DNA of 64,000 nucleotides from Leuctra nigra (GCA_934045905.1 OW203767.1:13705073-13769072), one strand, 5' to 3'. Positions 50,601 through 62,135 are shown, counted from the stretch's first letter. Notes: generated by a model from the sequence alone, not told the origin. Numbers and translations: made by a program.

Positions 50601-53600
50601 GGTCTTGATCGGCCTACTATCTTTTTCCACTTAGGCCGGGTAGGACCAACTTTGGATTAGCTAACTGTCGATAGTTAGTGGGCAAATAGCCAATTGATGA
50701 ATCCAGTTGGTGCGAATTCCACAGCCAATTGAATTAACAAAATTCCACTAACCATCGATAATTATTAATTAACTTAAACCAAAGTTGGTCCTACCCGGCC
50801 TTAATGATTGAGTTTACACAGATCAATGTCTTGAAACCAAGGCATTGATCAATACATTGCCAACGTTAAATTGAGCCGGTTTAACCAAAAATTGAGACAA
50901 ACTTGATGGCACAGCCAATCAGATTCTTGAAAAAAATTAAAACATTTGAATTTAATCTAAAAGCTAATTAATCTTGTACCATTTAACTTTGGTAATACCA
51001 GACCTAGTTGTATTATTAAAATGTGTGAACAATGAAACAGAACTCACAGCACTACTCTTGCGCTAAGACACTCACCTCTCCTCGTTGCCAGCAGCCTGGG
51101 CCCGTGTTTGAGCGCCATCATGGCGGCGGCGGCATCGACGTCGTCCAGCGAGTCTCCGTCGGTCGAGTCGCTGTCGTCCCGCGTGCAGTGGCGGCCGGCG
51201 TCGGCGCCGCTGGCCGCCAGACGACGGCTCAGGAACGGAAACAGATCCGGGTCCGGCAACCGGCCCCCACCGCTCGGCTTCAGTGAAGAGTCGTTGCGAG
51301 CGAGGACCGTGCGCTCAGTGGGACGCGCTGAGAGACAAGGAACTATGTTACCACGAGAGACAACTTTGTGAGCACTCGAGTGGCTACATTGAAGACCCTG
51401 CATTAAGGAAACCGTAGTTTTACCATATTTCTTATCTGTTAGGCAGTGTTTCCTCAATCATAAAGAATCGATTATCATGGCTTTCCATTACAGAAAATAT
51501 GAAGAATCGCTGAATCGGATATTTAACGTAAACTACTGGGATTATAGTAATGAAACTAGATCATAAAAAATTTACATCCTATATCTGAGATTCGATCGAG
51601 GAATCTTTCAAAGACGGCGGTACGTTTCAAATATTCTACCTACCATCAAAGCAGTTTTTGAACATTTGGATGGATTTTAAATATGAAGTGCAAAAGATCC
51701 AAATCATGACAAAATGTGATTGCAGGAGGGATCTTACTATTTTTATCTTGATCACAGGTACTAAAATCAAGCAAATATTCGAAGAATAGAACCTTGTCTC
51801 ACCTGTTTGCCTGCTGGTGACCATGCTGATTCTGTCGAGAGTTGTGTAGGGGTGGAACGGGGCCTTCTGCAGAGCCTGGAGCAGGTTTGGTCGGTACATC
51901 GGGTCCACCATCCACAGCGAACCCTTGCCCAGATTCTGAGCCAAGAGAAGAAGAACAAGGTAATAGCCATGTACTATGTATCATATCGTCGAAGACGAGA
52001 AGTGTACAAAATATACACAGGACAGTACAACACAGTCCATGTGACCTGATTTCTCTCAAACTTCAACTTAAATCATGAACAAACTTCAAATATATCAAAG
52101 ACTGATCTTCAAATTAAAAGTGATGTAATTGTAAATGAATTTCAGCAAAAAACATGAATGCAATGTTTTCATGATTCAAAAGGCAGTAAAATTTGCTGTG
52201 TTAGAAAATGTGAAAACTTGAATCCATATTTGAAAAATAGCTGATCAGATAAGATATCACTTTTTTCATGGTATGAACTTTAACTTGATGAGTTCACGGG
52301 TTATTGGGGCTTATTGGGGGGTTATTATAAGACTCCGAAATCTCATTATAAAATGGTTGTTTAGTTAAATACATAGAACTACAGGGAAAACCAGGAAGAT
52401 CATTGATTGATCATTGATATGTACACCGACGGTGACATAAATTGCTTGCAAAATTCGAAGTCCTTTTCAAAACTTGATTATCCAGAAGTAAACACAGAGG
52501 CAAACGCAGATGGCGAAAATATGGGATTGAAGGGTTTGATTATAAGAACCAACTAACCTCGTACATAAAAATTATTTCTCTATAACAAACATTGACGGTA
52601 ATTCCAGCTCCAACTTAGCAGTTTACCGTCAATTATTCTGACCGTTGGTGTACCTTAAAATTAGTACTAGTCGATTTCAATGATTTTAAATTGGGCTAGG
52701 TGTGAACTTCAAATTCATTAAGAAAAAGCTACATCCATAGAAATGTCTAAAACAAATGAAAACGTCTACACTACGAAAATAATATTTGGAATCGTTCCTA
52801 CCCTACTTACTGGCGCTTTGTCCACCTTCCTGAAGCACTTGTTGAGCGAGAGGTTGTGCCTGACGCTGTTCTTCCACCCGGTGGGCGCGTTCTTGAAGTA
52901 GGGGAAGTGGCTGAGCACCCACGTGTAGATGTCCTTGACAGGCAGGGCGCGCTGCATCGAGTCCTCGATCGCCATGAAGATCAAGCAGGAGAACGAGTAC
53001 GGCGGCTTCGACGTCGTGTGGACCTGTACCAGACAGAGTGTGGGTCAGTGGCCGAATTTTCACGTGATCTTATTAACAATTTGTCAGGAAAAAATTAAAA
53101 TGTTCATTCCCAGATTAAGCAGAAACATGTCAGTTTAAACCTAACTTGCTTATTTTATTTTATTAGACCTATTCACAATTGAAAATTTTGCCTAGTGTTG
53201 AAATGAGTTGGAAAACACTAACTGTTTTCACTAACACTCACTGAATATTGTTGATACATTTGTTAAACCCATTACTATATAGCTAGAGCCAGGCTAATCA
53301 GTTTTCAATCCACGTTATGACGAATTACATTAGAATTACATACATAGTTAACTAAAAATTATAGCTTTGGGATGGCAAGTCGTTTCTAAGCAATTCAACC
53401 TATGACTACTTGTGCTAAAGAAAATAAAAATGTTTACTTTTTTTAAAAACCAAAATAATTGGCTAGTAGGGAAATGTCACTCTTGAGATAACTTCCTGTT
53501 GATCAATGATCATACATCACTTCATAACTTTTGCTTGAACAATTCATTAATGTAAAGTAACTCAAGTAGTACTTAAAGCAGAGAGGAATAATACCAGTTT

Positions 53601-55830
53601 TGGTTTGTGCACTAGCTGCCAATCACGACTAGAGTTCAGTTGCTGAAGCATAGTCTGGATAGCGTTCACCGCGCAGTATCCTGCCGCCCGACTCTCTTCC
53701 GGCCCGCTCACCTGTGGATCGTACGGCATGTGTTGCGGGTGCTTCTGCCGCGCGGGCGAAGCGGTGGGAGTGGCGACCGCCGGGAGCGGAGACGGCGGAG
53801 AGTTCCCGCTCGAACACGTCGAGTCGGCCAACTCGCTGGTCGTGTCGTCGACGAAGTCACTCGTCGGCGACTCCTGCGACCCGCCCGCGCCCGACTGGAG
53901 GCTCATGTCTGGGCAGCTGAGCACCTCTGAAAATAGACGTGTCAAAGTTACACTTACACATATCAATGTTCTCCCTGAAGGAAGAGCAAAGCTCATAGAT
54001 TAGGGATACCACAATGTCGTGTGACAGAGTGGAGTACGTAAATACCTAACAGTGTGCAATGTAGCACTTCCCAAACCTACGAGTACGTAAATACCTAGGT
54101 AACAGTGTGCAATGTAGCACTTCCCAAACCTACCTACTTTTCATACAAATTTAAAATTTTATTGATGAAACATAAAACAGTGCTTTTTAAGGCTGTATGT
54201 ACTTGGCGGCACAAACAACTAAAATGTATCGCTCAATAAATATGATTATTGACTGAAAAATGTTAGATCACACCATCAGAAGTCAGTGCAAGCGATCTCC
54301 TCGTATCACTCTAGCAGGTGACCTCTCATTTCAATGACAATAAAACATTGATTGTTACGGAACATGACCAGCAGCCATTCAAATTTGTAAACTGATCAAT
54401 TTTAGTTGTGCCAAGTCACGTGTACCTAAGTTGGAAAATCAAAATTCATATGGTCAGAAATGCAAATCATTTGGTATATGGTTTAAACCAGTCTATAACA
54501 TTTTCTTAAATATAAACTTTGCTACTACCTATCTAGAAAATATTAATTTGACAGCAAGTTGCAATTTCACCAGTAATTAAAAGTTGCCCTCAGGCATATT
54601 CATTCCACAGGGACTTTTAAAATAGGCACTTCTAGAGATAAACGTTAATGAGGAACTAATTACAAACTAAACACACAATTAACACCCGACAGGCTTCACT
54701 TAAAATGTCATCTTCCTAAATCGCATATTTATTACTTTCCCCCTTCTCAGTCTAACTAACCGATGAAGATGCAATTAAATTTAAATGTGATCTTAATTGA
54801 GATATCTGGGTCACGTCTCAAGTCTGGCAACGGCAATGCTACTTAGATGGTAAATGTGTGTACAAACAAACTGATTTGCATGCGTCACTGAATCAGCAAA
54901 GTCCAGAGATTGACTCGGGAATTAGACGTGGTTAGAGCTAATGCATTCAACCAGAAGCACAGACACTTAGCACTTTCTCTAATAGCGTCAAGTGAAAATC
55001 AATACTATTTTAATTGTGCTACTATGGATGAAACTGACCATGATAAGAAGCACAATGTTGCCAGAATAATTTGGAAGTTTTAAACTGTAAATACTCTGTT
55101 GCATGTGCATTATATGAAAATAGAGTTTCCGCATCTTACAGCGTACTTTTCCAAAGCTTGAAGTGAACCGTGCAAACAAAATGCTTAAAAATTATGGCAT
55201 AAATTAAACCAAAGATAGATCTTTGGTAAAACTAAAGCTTGGGCTACCACAACACAACATAATAAAAATAACTCTGGTTACCTTTAAGAAGGTTCTTGTC
55301 TTGTAACCAGGACAACGATGTCAAGTCGTTGTCATCGCCGGAAGGTTTGTCGGCCTGATCATCCTGCACTGCTGCCAACTCGATGCTGGCTCCGTCACCC
55401 TCCTGCCAACACAACACGTTATTTTAAACAAAGCTGCAGAGAAAGTATGCTGATGAAGGCAGCCACTTTGTACCAAATGCATTCTGAAAACAAATACTTC
55501 TGTTATCTCAAAGCAGTTCACTAAAATTGCATAAACTTATCAAGTGGAATAAGTAAAGTAGTAACCTACCTAGTAAATTAATAATGACATTGAAGCAGAA
55601 TTTAAAAAATTAATAATTAATAACTAAGTTTCAAATACATATTGTATTTGAAAACGTAAGGTTCATTTAGCAGGACAACGTATTTCGAATGAATGAAGAC
55701 GACAACCGCTTACCTTGAGCTCTCTGAGCATGCCGCCCTGCAGCGAGTAGATGGGCAGATCGGAGATGGAGACACCTCGGAGTGCAACGCAGGGCTCATC
55801 CTCGGGCCCGGGCCTCTCGGGAGCCATCAT
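47616..55830 (-). CDS. CHES-1-like: Forkhead transcription factor FoxN2/3 (CHES-1-like)
   Basis: Nuclear DNA-binding regulator of the FoxN2/3 family (vertebrate FOXN3/CHES1, fly CHES-1-like). The CDS joins eight exons: 55,830-55,714; 55,402-55,282; 53,926-53,712; 53,023-52,811; 51,935-51,803; 51,327-51,076; 48,898-48,703; 48,072-47,616. All introns are GT/AG and phases agree, giving 567 residues. Visible family marks: [12 protein letters not shown] (68-79); MPYD (146-149), seven residues before [16 protein letters not shown]; forkhead domain about 157-246 with recognition helix [16 protein letters not shown] (200-215) and [22 protein letters not shown] (327-339); [10 protein letters not shown] (456-465); basic RRKK (363-366) and a basic C-terminus, likely nuclear signals. 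The start ATG follows an in-frame TGA, and a CAG acceptor just upstream suggests a separate untranslated exon. The family acts mostly as a repressor of growth and cell-cycle genes. The least certain part is the C-terminus after residue 465. Confidence 0.93.
49090..49740 (+). repeat. Dispersed repeat, CCCCGCAGGG family, tandem monomers
   Basis: The family starts GGCATGTAGGAACTTTATTTT and contains CCCCGCAGGGCCTTTTTTGA. A second monomer starts GGCCCGCAGGGCATTTTTTT near 49,340, and a third CCCCGCAGGG lies near 49,707, beyond an inserted MITE. A related copy of the first part occupies 63,726 to the window end. No coding region is visible. Confidence 0.75.
49448..49652. mobile_element. PIF/Harbinger-type MITE, 205 bp
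   Basis: Inverted arms of roughly 75 bp start AGGTGGATTCACACGGCCG and its complement. They are flanked by TTA on both sides (49,445-49,447 and 49,653-49,655), matching the 3-bp TWA target of PIF/Harbinger. The arms are almost identical (for example CGTTCCAAAAACTCCCGTG), so the insertion looks young. It lies inside the CCCCGCAGGG-family repeat within a FoxN2/3 intron. Confidence 0.82.
50634..50800. mobile_element. PIF/Harbinger-type MITE, 167 bp
   Basis: Inverted ends GGCCGGGTAGGACCAACTTT and complement are flanked by TTA on both sides (50,631-50,633 and 50,801-50,803). The interior is AT-rich and partly symmetrical (CCAATTGA, GATAGTTAGTGG / CCACTAACCATC). It is a different family from the 205-bp MITE 1 kb away but has the same target preference. 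Confidence 0.8.
51936..52810 (-). other. FoxN2/3 intron 4, no other feature
   Basis: An 875-bp intron lying inside the forkhead coding region. It has a GTAAGTAGG donor and a pyrimidine-rich acceptor tract (TTCTTCTTCTCTTGGCTCAG). Nothing further is recognised in it. Confidence 0.85.
52811..53023 (-). CDS. CHES-1-like: FoxN2/3 exon 4: core of forkhead domain
   Basis: This phase-0 exon codes residues 152-222 and holds helices 1-3 of the winged helix, including the DNA-contacting [16 protein letters not shown] segment. Acceptor CTGGTACAG and donor GTAAGTAGG (minus strand) are both strong. The wing part ([20 protein letters not shown]) follows in exon 5 at 51,935-51,803. Splitting the domain right after KVDKAP, before the wing, agrees with where family members vary in a short insert. 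Confidence 0.93.
54032..54132. repeat. Two tandem ~49-bp copies in a FoxN2/3 intron
   Basis: GAGTACGTAAATACCTA and CAGTGTGCAATGTAGCAC occur twice, starting at 54,032 and 54,081. The second copy has four extra bases (GGTA). Confidence 0.9.
54199..54424. mobile_element. Mariner-like MITE, uninterrupted copy
   Basis: The minus-strand sequence aligns along its length with the element at 34,929-35,800 once that copy's retrotransposon insert is ignored. Shared blocks are GGTCATGT(T/C)CC, GTCATTGAAATG then GAGGTCACCT, and ACTTCTGATGGTG. The ends (CTTGGCGGCAC / complement of GACTTGGCAC) are related but not identical to those of the other copy, and borders are good to a few bases. It sits in the FoxN2/3 intron between exons 2 and 3. 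Confidence 0.72.
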
Positions 55831-56485
55831 TCACCTGCGCCAGACAAACACCCATTCAAGTCTCCCGTCGTCGGCAGCAGTAGCTGGCTAATGCATTTAG
55901 AAAGCCATACCAATGCTAATATCTTACATAATGTGTGTCAACCTCTTAAACAAAATAGTAGTAGGTACAATTTTTGAATGTAACTCAAACAAAATAGCTA
56001 CTCTGCAATAAGAAGAAGAAAAATCTTGTAAAAAATCTGGGGTATAATTCGGAGGTATTTTGGAAAAATGATTCCTTTGCGATTTTGTTAAACATATTTC
56101 TTGGTTTCATTGAAGTAATTCATCATATTTTGTTTCCTCTATTTGCCCATTCATAGTTATTTCCCACTCACTGTAAAAATATACAGATGCTACGTTTTGC
56201 CATGAGACCACCAAATGTTTGGTGACTTGAGGAAGTCTTCAAAAACCATCAAAACTTTAAAACACCAAAAAAACGCAAAGAATGCAACAAAAATTAAAAA
56301 GGCATGGACTAGTAGAGGGTTGAAAATCAACTTCCTGTCTTTAAAAATAGGTAGCAAGTATTTGGGGTTTAAAGAATGAAAAGAGAAGTGTTTGAGAGCC
56401 ACTTTTGCCCTCTCGTGCGAGATAAAACCCATTGCAATGAAGCAGTCAGGCCCAGGAAAGGCACTAAAATAATAACACACCCCGA

Positions 56486-56494
56486 GGTTTTATG
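56486..56494. repeat. 9-bp target-site duplication of the MULE, left copy
   Basis: GGTTTTATG, repeated exactly at 62,576-62,584 on the other side of the element. Nine bases is the usual duplication size for Mutator-like transposition. Confidence 0.93.
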
Positions 56495-56932
56495 GGGACG
56501 CTGAATAGCGCCAACTGGAATAACGCCAACTCCCTTGTGTGACATGGGCTTTTCATGAACCGGAATAATGTCAACTCGGAGTTGGCGTTGTTCCGGTAAA
56601 AGTACTTTACCAAATTTACAAGTGGAATAACGCCAACTCTGAGTTGACGTTATTCCACCGGAATAACGCCAACTGGGAATTGACTTTATTCCGGTTTTAG
56701 CACTTAGAAGAATTCTCGTAAAAGTGGAATAACGCCAACTGTGAGTTGACGTTCTTCCACCGGAATAAAGTCAACTCCTAGTTGGCGTTGCTCCGGTTTT
56801 AGGACTGTGTTCCACTTAAGAAAGTGGAAGAACGCCAACTCAGAGTTGACGTTATTCCTTTTTAAGTACTACTTGGTAGACTTCTCGGTAATTTTTAAAG
56901 AAATACACTAAGTTCCAAGAATTGCGGCAATC
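56495..56932 (+). repeat. MULE left terminal inverted repeat
   Basis: This 438-bp repeat contains six ~37-bp imperfect palindromes in alternating types. Type one begins and ends CCGGAATAA / TTATTCCGG; type two GTGGAATAAC / GTTATTCCAC. Types two and one abut directly in two places. The common core is CGCCAACTC / GAGTTGGCG or variants. The outer 60 bases carry half-units of the same core. Confidence 0.93.
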
Positions 56933-57474
56933 TACTTGGCAGACTTCTCGGAAAAGTGGAATAACTTTTACTTCACAAAAGTAAAAACAGAAATGTCAAA
57001 CTTTTCCAGTCAAACTGGAAAAGTCACTTTAAAACATTCATATAAAAATAAAATATTGTAAATTATCTAATATTATTTTAAGCAGCAAATTTGCTAATGA
57101 AAATCGCATTGAATTGAATGTTATTTAATTGAATGTGTTTGTCACATGAGGAGTTTAATACTATTTCAAAAATTTCATATTTGAGATAAAGGTGACGTTT
57201 CATGCCTCAAAGAAATTATTAGGTATCGCTCATAATACTCTGTTGGAAAAAATTATCTTTAGTTTTAAATTCGTACTCGTAGGAATCTCGTAGTAATCGT
57301 TCTCGTAGTAATCTCGTAGTAAGCGTGAACGTAGCATAAATATGTATAAGTACTATTTTTTGTGATTATTTGATTTTGATGTAAAATTATGATTGATGGG
57401 AAAGAGGATTGGTCATTGTAAATGGAGCTACTAATACAAATTATATTATCACATAAATTTTAAAGAATATTATA

Positions 57475-57480
57475 TTTATT
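57475..57480 (-). terminator. Likely polyadenylation signal of MULE transposase
   Basis: AATAAA on the minus strand, about 170 bp past the stop codon and inside the element. Confidence 0.55.
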
Positions 57481-57649
57481 TAAACATGCTGTTATCACAG
57501 ATATCATCACAGTTGCAATTTGTCAATCAAAACATAGTCAATTAAGAGTTAATGAAATGAACAGTGAAATGAAATCAATAATTCAATAATAATGAAATGA
57601 AAAGACAAGAGTTATACAGAGACAATATAGCCTCGCTGCCCACAGTGTC

Positions 57650-60072
57650 CTAGTTGAGGAACATCTTCTCGTAACGGCGAACTTGCTGTCGGCATATGGG
57701 GCATGTTCTTCGAACTGGCGGCGTCGCTGAGAGGACGTCGGCGCACCGCTGACACACGATGAAGTGCTTGCACGGCCGTGCAGCATGTGTCCGCATTTCT
57801 ATTTTGCAGACCACGCAAGACATGTCAGTAGCTGGTTGGGCTTGCCGCGGTTGAGGGTTCGCTGGTGGCTGGATGGCGGCGTGAATGACGTTGACGTCGT
57901 CGTCCTCCGGGTTTGCTCGGAGCCCAACGTCCCGGAAGAATCCGTACGTTCCCCCGACGGCGTGTTGGGCGCTTTCCAAGAACGCCATCACAGCATCAGG
58001 CCCTGGGTTTGCGTCCAAGGAGTCGGTCGCATCTCTAATCCTGCGGCTGTTGGCAAGGTACTTCTTCTTGGCAGCCCTCTTCAAGACGATGTGGTTCCGG
58101 TGTCGTCTTAGCTGCTGGCTCTCAAATGCTGCAGTCTTCCCGAGATTCGCTGAAGACAGAAAATAAAAAGATTTAGACAATTAGATTCGGGCATCACTTG
58201 GCTCAGTTACAAAATTAGTCAATTAATAAACTGTTAATGTAATTTATATATTTTTTTTAAATTTATGACACTACCGACACCTTGGATAAAAGCTCGAATG
58301 AAATTAACAATTCAACAAAATATTCTCAATAAAAATAACAAAATTTACAAGTCACCATAAGCCGCTCTACTTCATTGAACCCAACTTACTTATGAATGTC
58401 CAAAATGATGGGTTCGCCTGCCCAATACGCTCCAACAGCGTCCTGTGGAACGACTCCACGTTATTATTCGTCCGGCGCCTCTCTCGGTAAACTGATAAGA
58501 CGTGGACACCTACGCCATCCAGCCACTGCCTCTTCAAGTATACCATGAAAGCACGGAACTCGTTTTGGAGATTGTTCTCGGTCAGAAACAACTCCAAACA
58601 GTGGTAGCCCTCGATGATTTGGTGGCTCGGTAGCAACGGAAGGACCATGGACATCCTAACAAACTGCGCTGCGTCCGAGTTGGTCGTCACCAGAGGAACC
58701 AAACCCAGCAATTGGCATTTAGTCCAAATCGCCTAGAACACAGAGACAAATACAAAGTGATAATTATAGGAATGTCTTCGTTTGTTGCCAGGACTACGTT
58801 GGCCTTATCAACTGAGCATAATTAACAGAGCATTGAAAACCCAGTCCTAATACTAATAAATATAACGATTATTAAAATATGGAAAGCGATTTGAATCTCA
58901 AGACATTCGACTTGATGGGTAAGATTAAAAACGTGACACTTACCTTGGCAAAGTGAAACCAGCAGCCGCTCTGCTGAGCCTGGGGATACACATTCCGTAT
59001 TGCAGCCATCAACGATGCCTCGAAGTCACTCATAGTTCTTCGGGGGCTTAAACCAGGAGCCAGCACAGTATCCACGAAGTTGAACAGAAGCTCGTAGGCA
59101 GCCGTTGTCTTCCTCGTCATCAACGCACAGACTGCCGGGAAAGTCTAAATAAAAAGTATAAATTAATAAAATAAAATTAATATGTAAAATGCATATCTTT
59201 GACTATAAACAACAAGACTCAGTAGATATTGTACTTACGTGAGTCCCAACAGCGATATGGATAGATACCAGCTGACGTAGCTCACCAATCTTGGGCACAA
59301 CTTTAAAAGTGCCATCAATGTGCAGTTCTTTTGCTTTACTCAGCTCTGCAAGCATAGAAGGAAGAGCGAATACCGCGGTGGAACTTTCTTCACCAACCAG
59401 AAGTCCTTGGTAAAATAGTTCCGGTTGAAGAGTGTGAACGTGTCCAAAAGTCTCGAAAACATTCTGGTTTTCGAGCAGGGTAGCAAATTCCTGCAGCGAT
59501 CCTGGTATGTTAGGAACAACTTTCCTTTTCCGCTTGTAGAGCGTAGACTCTACGCGGTTAAAAGAGACGTGATCTCCTGCTTCATGACTAAAACAATACC
59601 AAATACATAAATCAATCACAATGAAATGATGCAAAATTAGGATGCAAAATTAGATTTTTATAGCAAATTTTAGAGTTACACAGATCAAATTTAGATTTGT
59701 GGACAAATGTATTAATGATGACATAATTAGAAAAGTAATATATTAATCTTACCTTGCACATTCGCGATCAAACAGAGCTCGTGATTTTGTGTCTTCCAAT
59801 ACTCTCTTCCTCTTCATTATTGCCAGCAACTCAAGCTTTTTCCCTCGCATTACATCTGCTTCATGGCCGTTGTGTTCGGTCAACACTTGGACCACTCGCA
59901 TTTCAGGAGCTATATCCTTATTAACTTTTCCTGAACCCTTACACCCATCAACAACACAACGCACATACACTATTCTCCCTTCCACTGTCACCTTTTCCCT
60001 AATTTTTCTAAAATAAAACCCATCACCATTGTGATAATTCACAGAGTTTAAACGCTCGCCTTCCATTTCCAT
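57650..60072 (-). CDS. MULE transposase with FLYWCH-like and RING zinc fingers
   Basis: Predicted DDE transposase that cuts and moves this element by acting on its TIRs. Five exons join: 60,072-59,753; 59,587-59,239; 59,144-58,944; 58,732-58,390; 58,149-57,650. All introns are GT/AG with matching phases, giving 570 residues. Order of parts: FLYWCH-like finger at about 13-73 (FYF, then C39, C44, H67, H70), probably DNA-binding; MULE catalytic core with D198 in HIDGTF, D263 in MSDFE, the CWFH motif (284-287) and E383 in NNNVESFH; a basic linker; and a C-terminal RING-HC finger with C516, C519, C531, H533, C537, C540, C554 and C557. Start ATGGAAATGG was chosen as the first ATG in frame; an upstream exon remains possible. 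A minus-strand AATAAA lies at 57,475-57,480. The RING is unusual for a transposase and suggests ubiquitin ligase activity or protein contacts, which is inference. Confidence 0.88.
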
Positions 60073-60939
60073 GATAACGTAATTTCCTTCTAATGCACCC
60101 GGCAAAATCTAAAGATGAACTGATGGGCTCTGCAGGAGGTCCATGAGCTTTTATAGGTACCTGCTACCTACCCTAACCTACCCTACCGCAACGCAGGTGC
60201 AGGTGTCGTACTCGGACTTGTAGCCAATTAAAAGCGTGCATCTTTGAATGGAGTAATGCTTTTGCCAAATTATGGCATAAACGCAAACTTATACTTATGT
60301 GGAAAACATTTTGTGATTGACCTAATTTTGATGTGGTATAACATGTTTTTTCAAATGTAATTTTAAAGTTGAAACAATACAAATAGGTAAAAATATTGCA
60401 TATACATGAGCTATTGTAACATAACATATACAATAACAATAACAATAACATGAGACAATATATGGTTATATAGCAGATATTATCATTCATAATTTATTGT
60501 CTCTATTTTTAACCTAACCCGGCCATCAACATTAACTCTTAATCAAAATGAGTATTTTAGGTACTGAGGAGAACATAGGTTTTTGTTTTCAAAAATCAAC
60601 CAAACTTGTAACTAATTACTGCAAATAGGATTGTATTGTTGTTTGTTTTAAAATTCAGACAAAAAATTCTTGAATTGGAATGCTGAAAAAGTAACTTCAA
60701 TACATTTCTACTCTTTTTCTAATTAATCTTTTAATTTTTGACTTGTTGCGTTTTGAAGCAAACTATTGGACATGTTGCATTTTGAAACAAAATCAAGAAA
60801 ACAAACATTGTTTGTTATGTTACAAGCGTGTGACAGCTCCATTCTGATTGGCTGTTGTGGACATGTTGCACTTTGACAACAAAACTTTTTGGACATGTTT
60901 CTTTTGGACCTTTTTAAGGTCCATGGTTGTAGGAGCTTT

Positions 60940-61025
60940 TATGGACGGAGGTTTTACCGATATTGGAAATCGCATGGAGGTTTTACCGATGGGAAAAATA
61001 ACCTAGGCGGAGGTTTTACCGCCAA
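60940..61025. repeat. Three GGAGGTTTTACCG motifs upstream of the transposase
   Basis: GGAGGTTTTACCG occurs near 60,947, 60,975 and 61,010, twice continuing to GAT. It lies about 870-950 bp upstream of the transposase start, within the element. It could be a regulatory motif cluster or a remnant of a small tandem repeat. Confidence 0.5.
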
Positions 61026-61229
61026 ATCATGAAATACTACTCTTTTGGATTAAGATTAAGAGTTATGTTGACGAGTTGGATTAGAAATCCTTAGAGATAA
61101 TTAATTAATAACGATAATCTGCTATAACCAAATATTGTCTCATGATATTGGTATTGGTATTGTTATTGTATATTTTATGTTTTAACTCATTTTATTGTAA
61201 AGATAATATCTGTAGGTGATTCCTAAGCT

Positions 61230-61295
61230 GTTATTAAATAAATCAATCCATAAATAAATAAATAAATAATAAATAAATACATAAATAAATAAATG
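61230..61295. repeat. AAAT-type microsatellite inside the MULE
   Basis: An imperfect run of AAATAAAT units in the non-coding right interior of the element. Confidence 0.85.
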
Positions 61296-61792
61296 ATACA
61301 TTATACAAATATATTTCGTAGTATCACATCGGTTTCATGGAAAATCAGTCCGAATTAAAACAGTATCACATAAGTCAGACATTAATTCATCACACATTAG
61401 TAAAATTAGCTAAAAATACAGTAATTGGTTCAAAACATTAGTCAGATGTGAAATTGCAATTTGACAAACATAGGTATGACATTACGCATTGAAGGAACGT
61501 CTCGTCAAATTTCTCGAAATACCGCGAAATGTTACAAACTCAATATCATGAGTGTTATTATTTTCTATACATATACACTCTATACATACAGTTTTTTTTT
61601 ATTTTTGGGTTTACTGATCCTTTAAGAAAGAGATAAGATATTTTATTCATATGATATTTAGACCTAAGAACATTGCTTAGCATTTTGCTTATTTCCAGGT
61701 GCTTGGAATTTCATTCATTTGGGTGATAACCAGGCTTTTCCCGGAAGTAAAAGTTGGGGCGGACTTTCCCGTCTCGTGTACTACCCATACAT

Positions 61793-61963
61793 AATCCTTT
61801 GTTTACTTCCTCCTGTTTTGACAGGTATTTTTCCGGTTGCCTCGCAGTTGGCAGCTGCTCGCTCTTATCACAGTACCTAATCCTTTGTTTACTTCCTCCT
61901 GTTTTGACAGGTATTTTTCCGGTAGCCTCGCAGTTGGCAGCTGCTCGCTCTTCTTATTACGGG
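61793..61963 (+). repeat. Two tandem 86-bp copies inside the MULE
   Basis: AATCCTTTGTTTACTTCCTC starts at 61,793 and again at 61,879. Both copies continue with CTGTTTTGACAGGTATTTTT and end in GCAGCTGCTCGCTCTT. Only a few bases differ. Matching peptides read across both are repeat artefacts. Confidence 0.92.
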
Positions 61964-62135
61964 CCGGGGCAATGCAGTTTGAAACTGTTTCGAATTCAGA
62001 GCTTTCTTACAAAATAATGAATTCAATTTGAAATATGAAACTTTTATAATTATTGTTCAGTTTATTTCATAGTAGGCTATATTCTAGAACATAGGCAAAA
62101 TCCTACGAAAACCGCTCATCACAAGTTATACAAAT

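Larger units (their letters stand above)
48899..51075 (-). other. Large FoxN2/3 intron (exons 6-7) carrying repeats
   Basis: This 2.2-kb intron runs from a GTGAGTG donor to a GGCACAG acceptor on the minus strand. It contains a dispersed repeat with ~125-bp monomers (about 49,090-49,740), a 205-bp MITE inside that repeat, a G/C-run repeat piece near 50,055-50,135, and a second MITE at 50,634-50,800. No exon is recognised within it. Confidence 0.8.

Noticed and set aside
53595..53926. Longer FoxN2/3 exon 3 as the main form
   Set aside because: It would separate MPYD from KPPYSF by 46 residues and use a weak donor. The GTGAGC donor at 53,711 restores the family spacing.
59753..60105. Upstream start of the transposase at 60,105
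   Set aside because: That codon is TTG on the minus strand. The first in-frame ATG is at 60,072.
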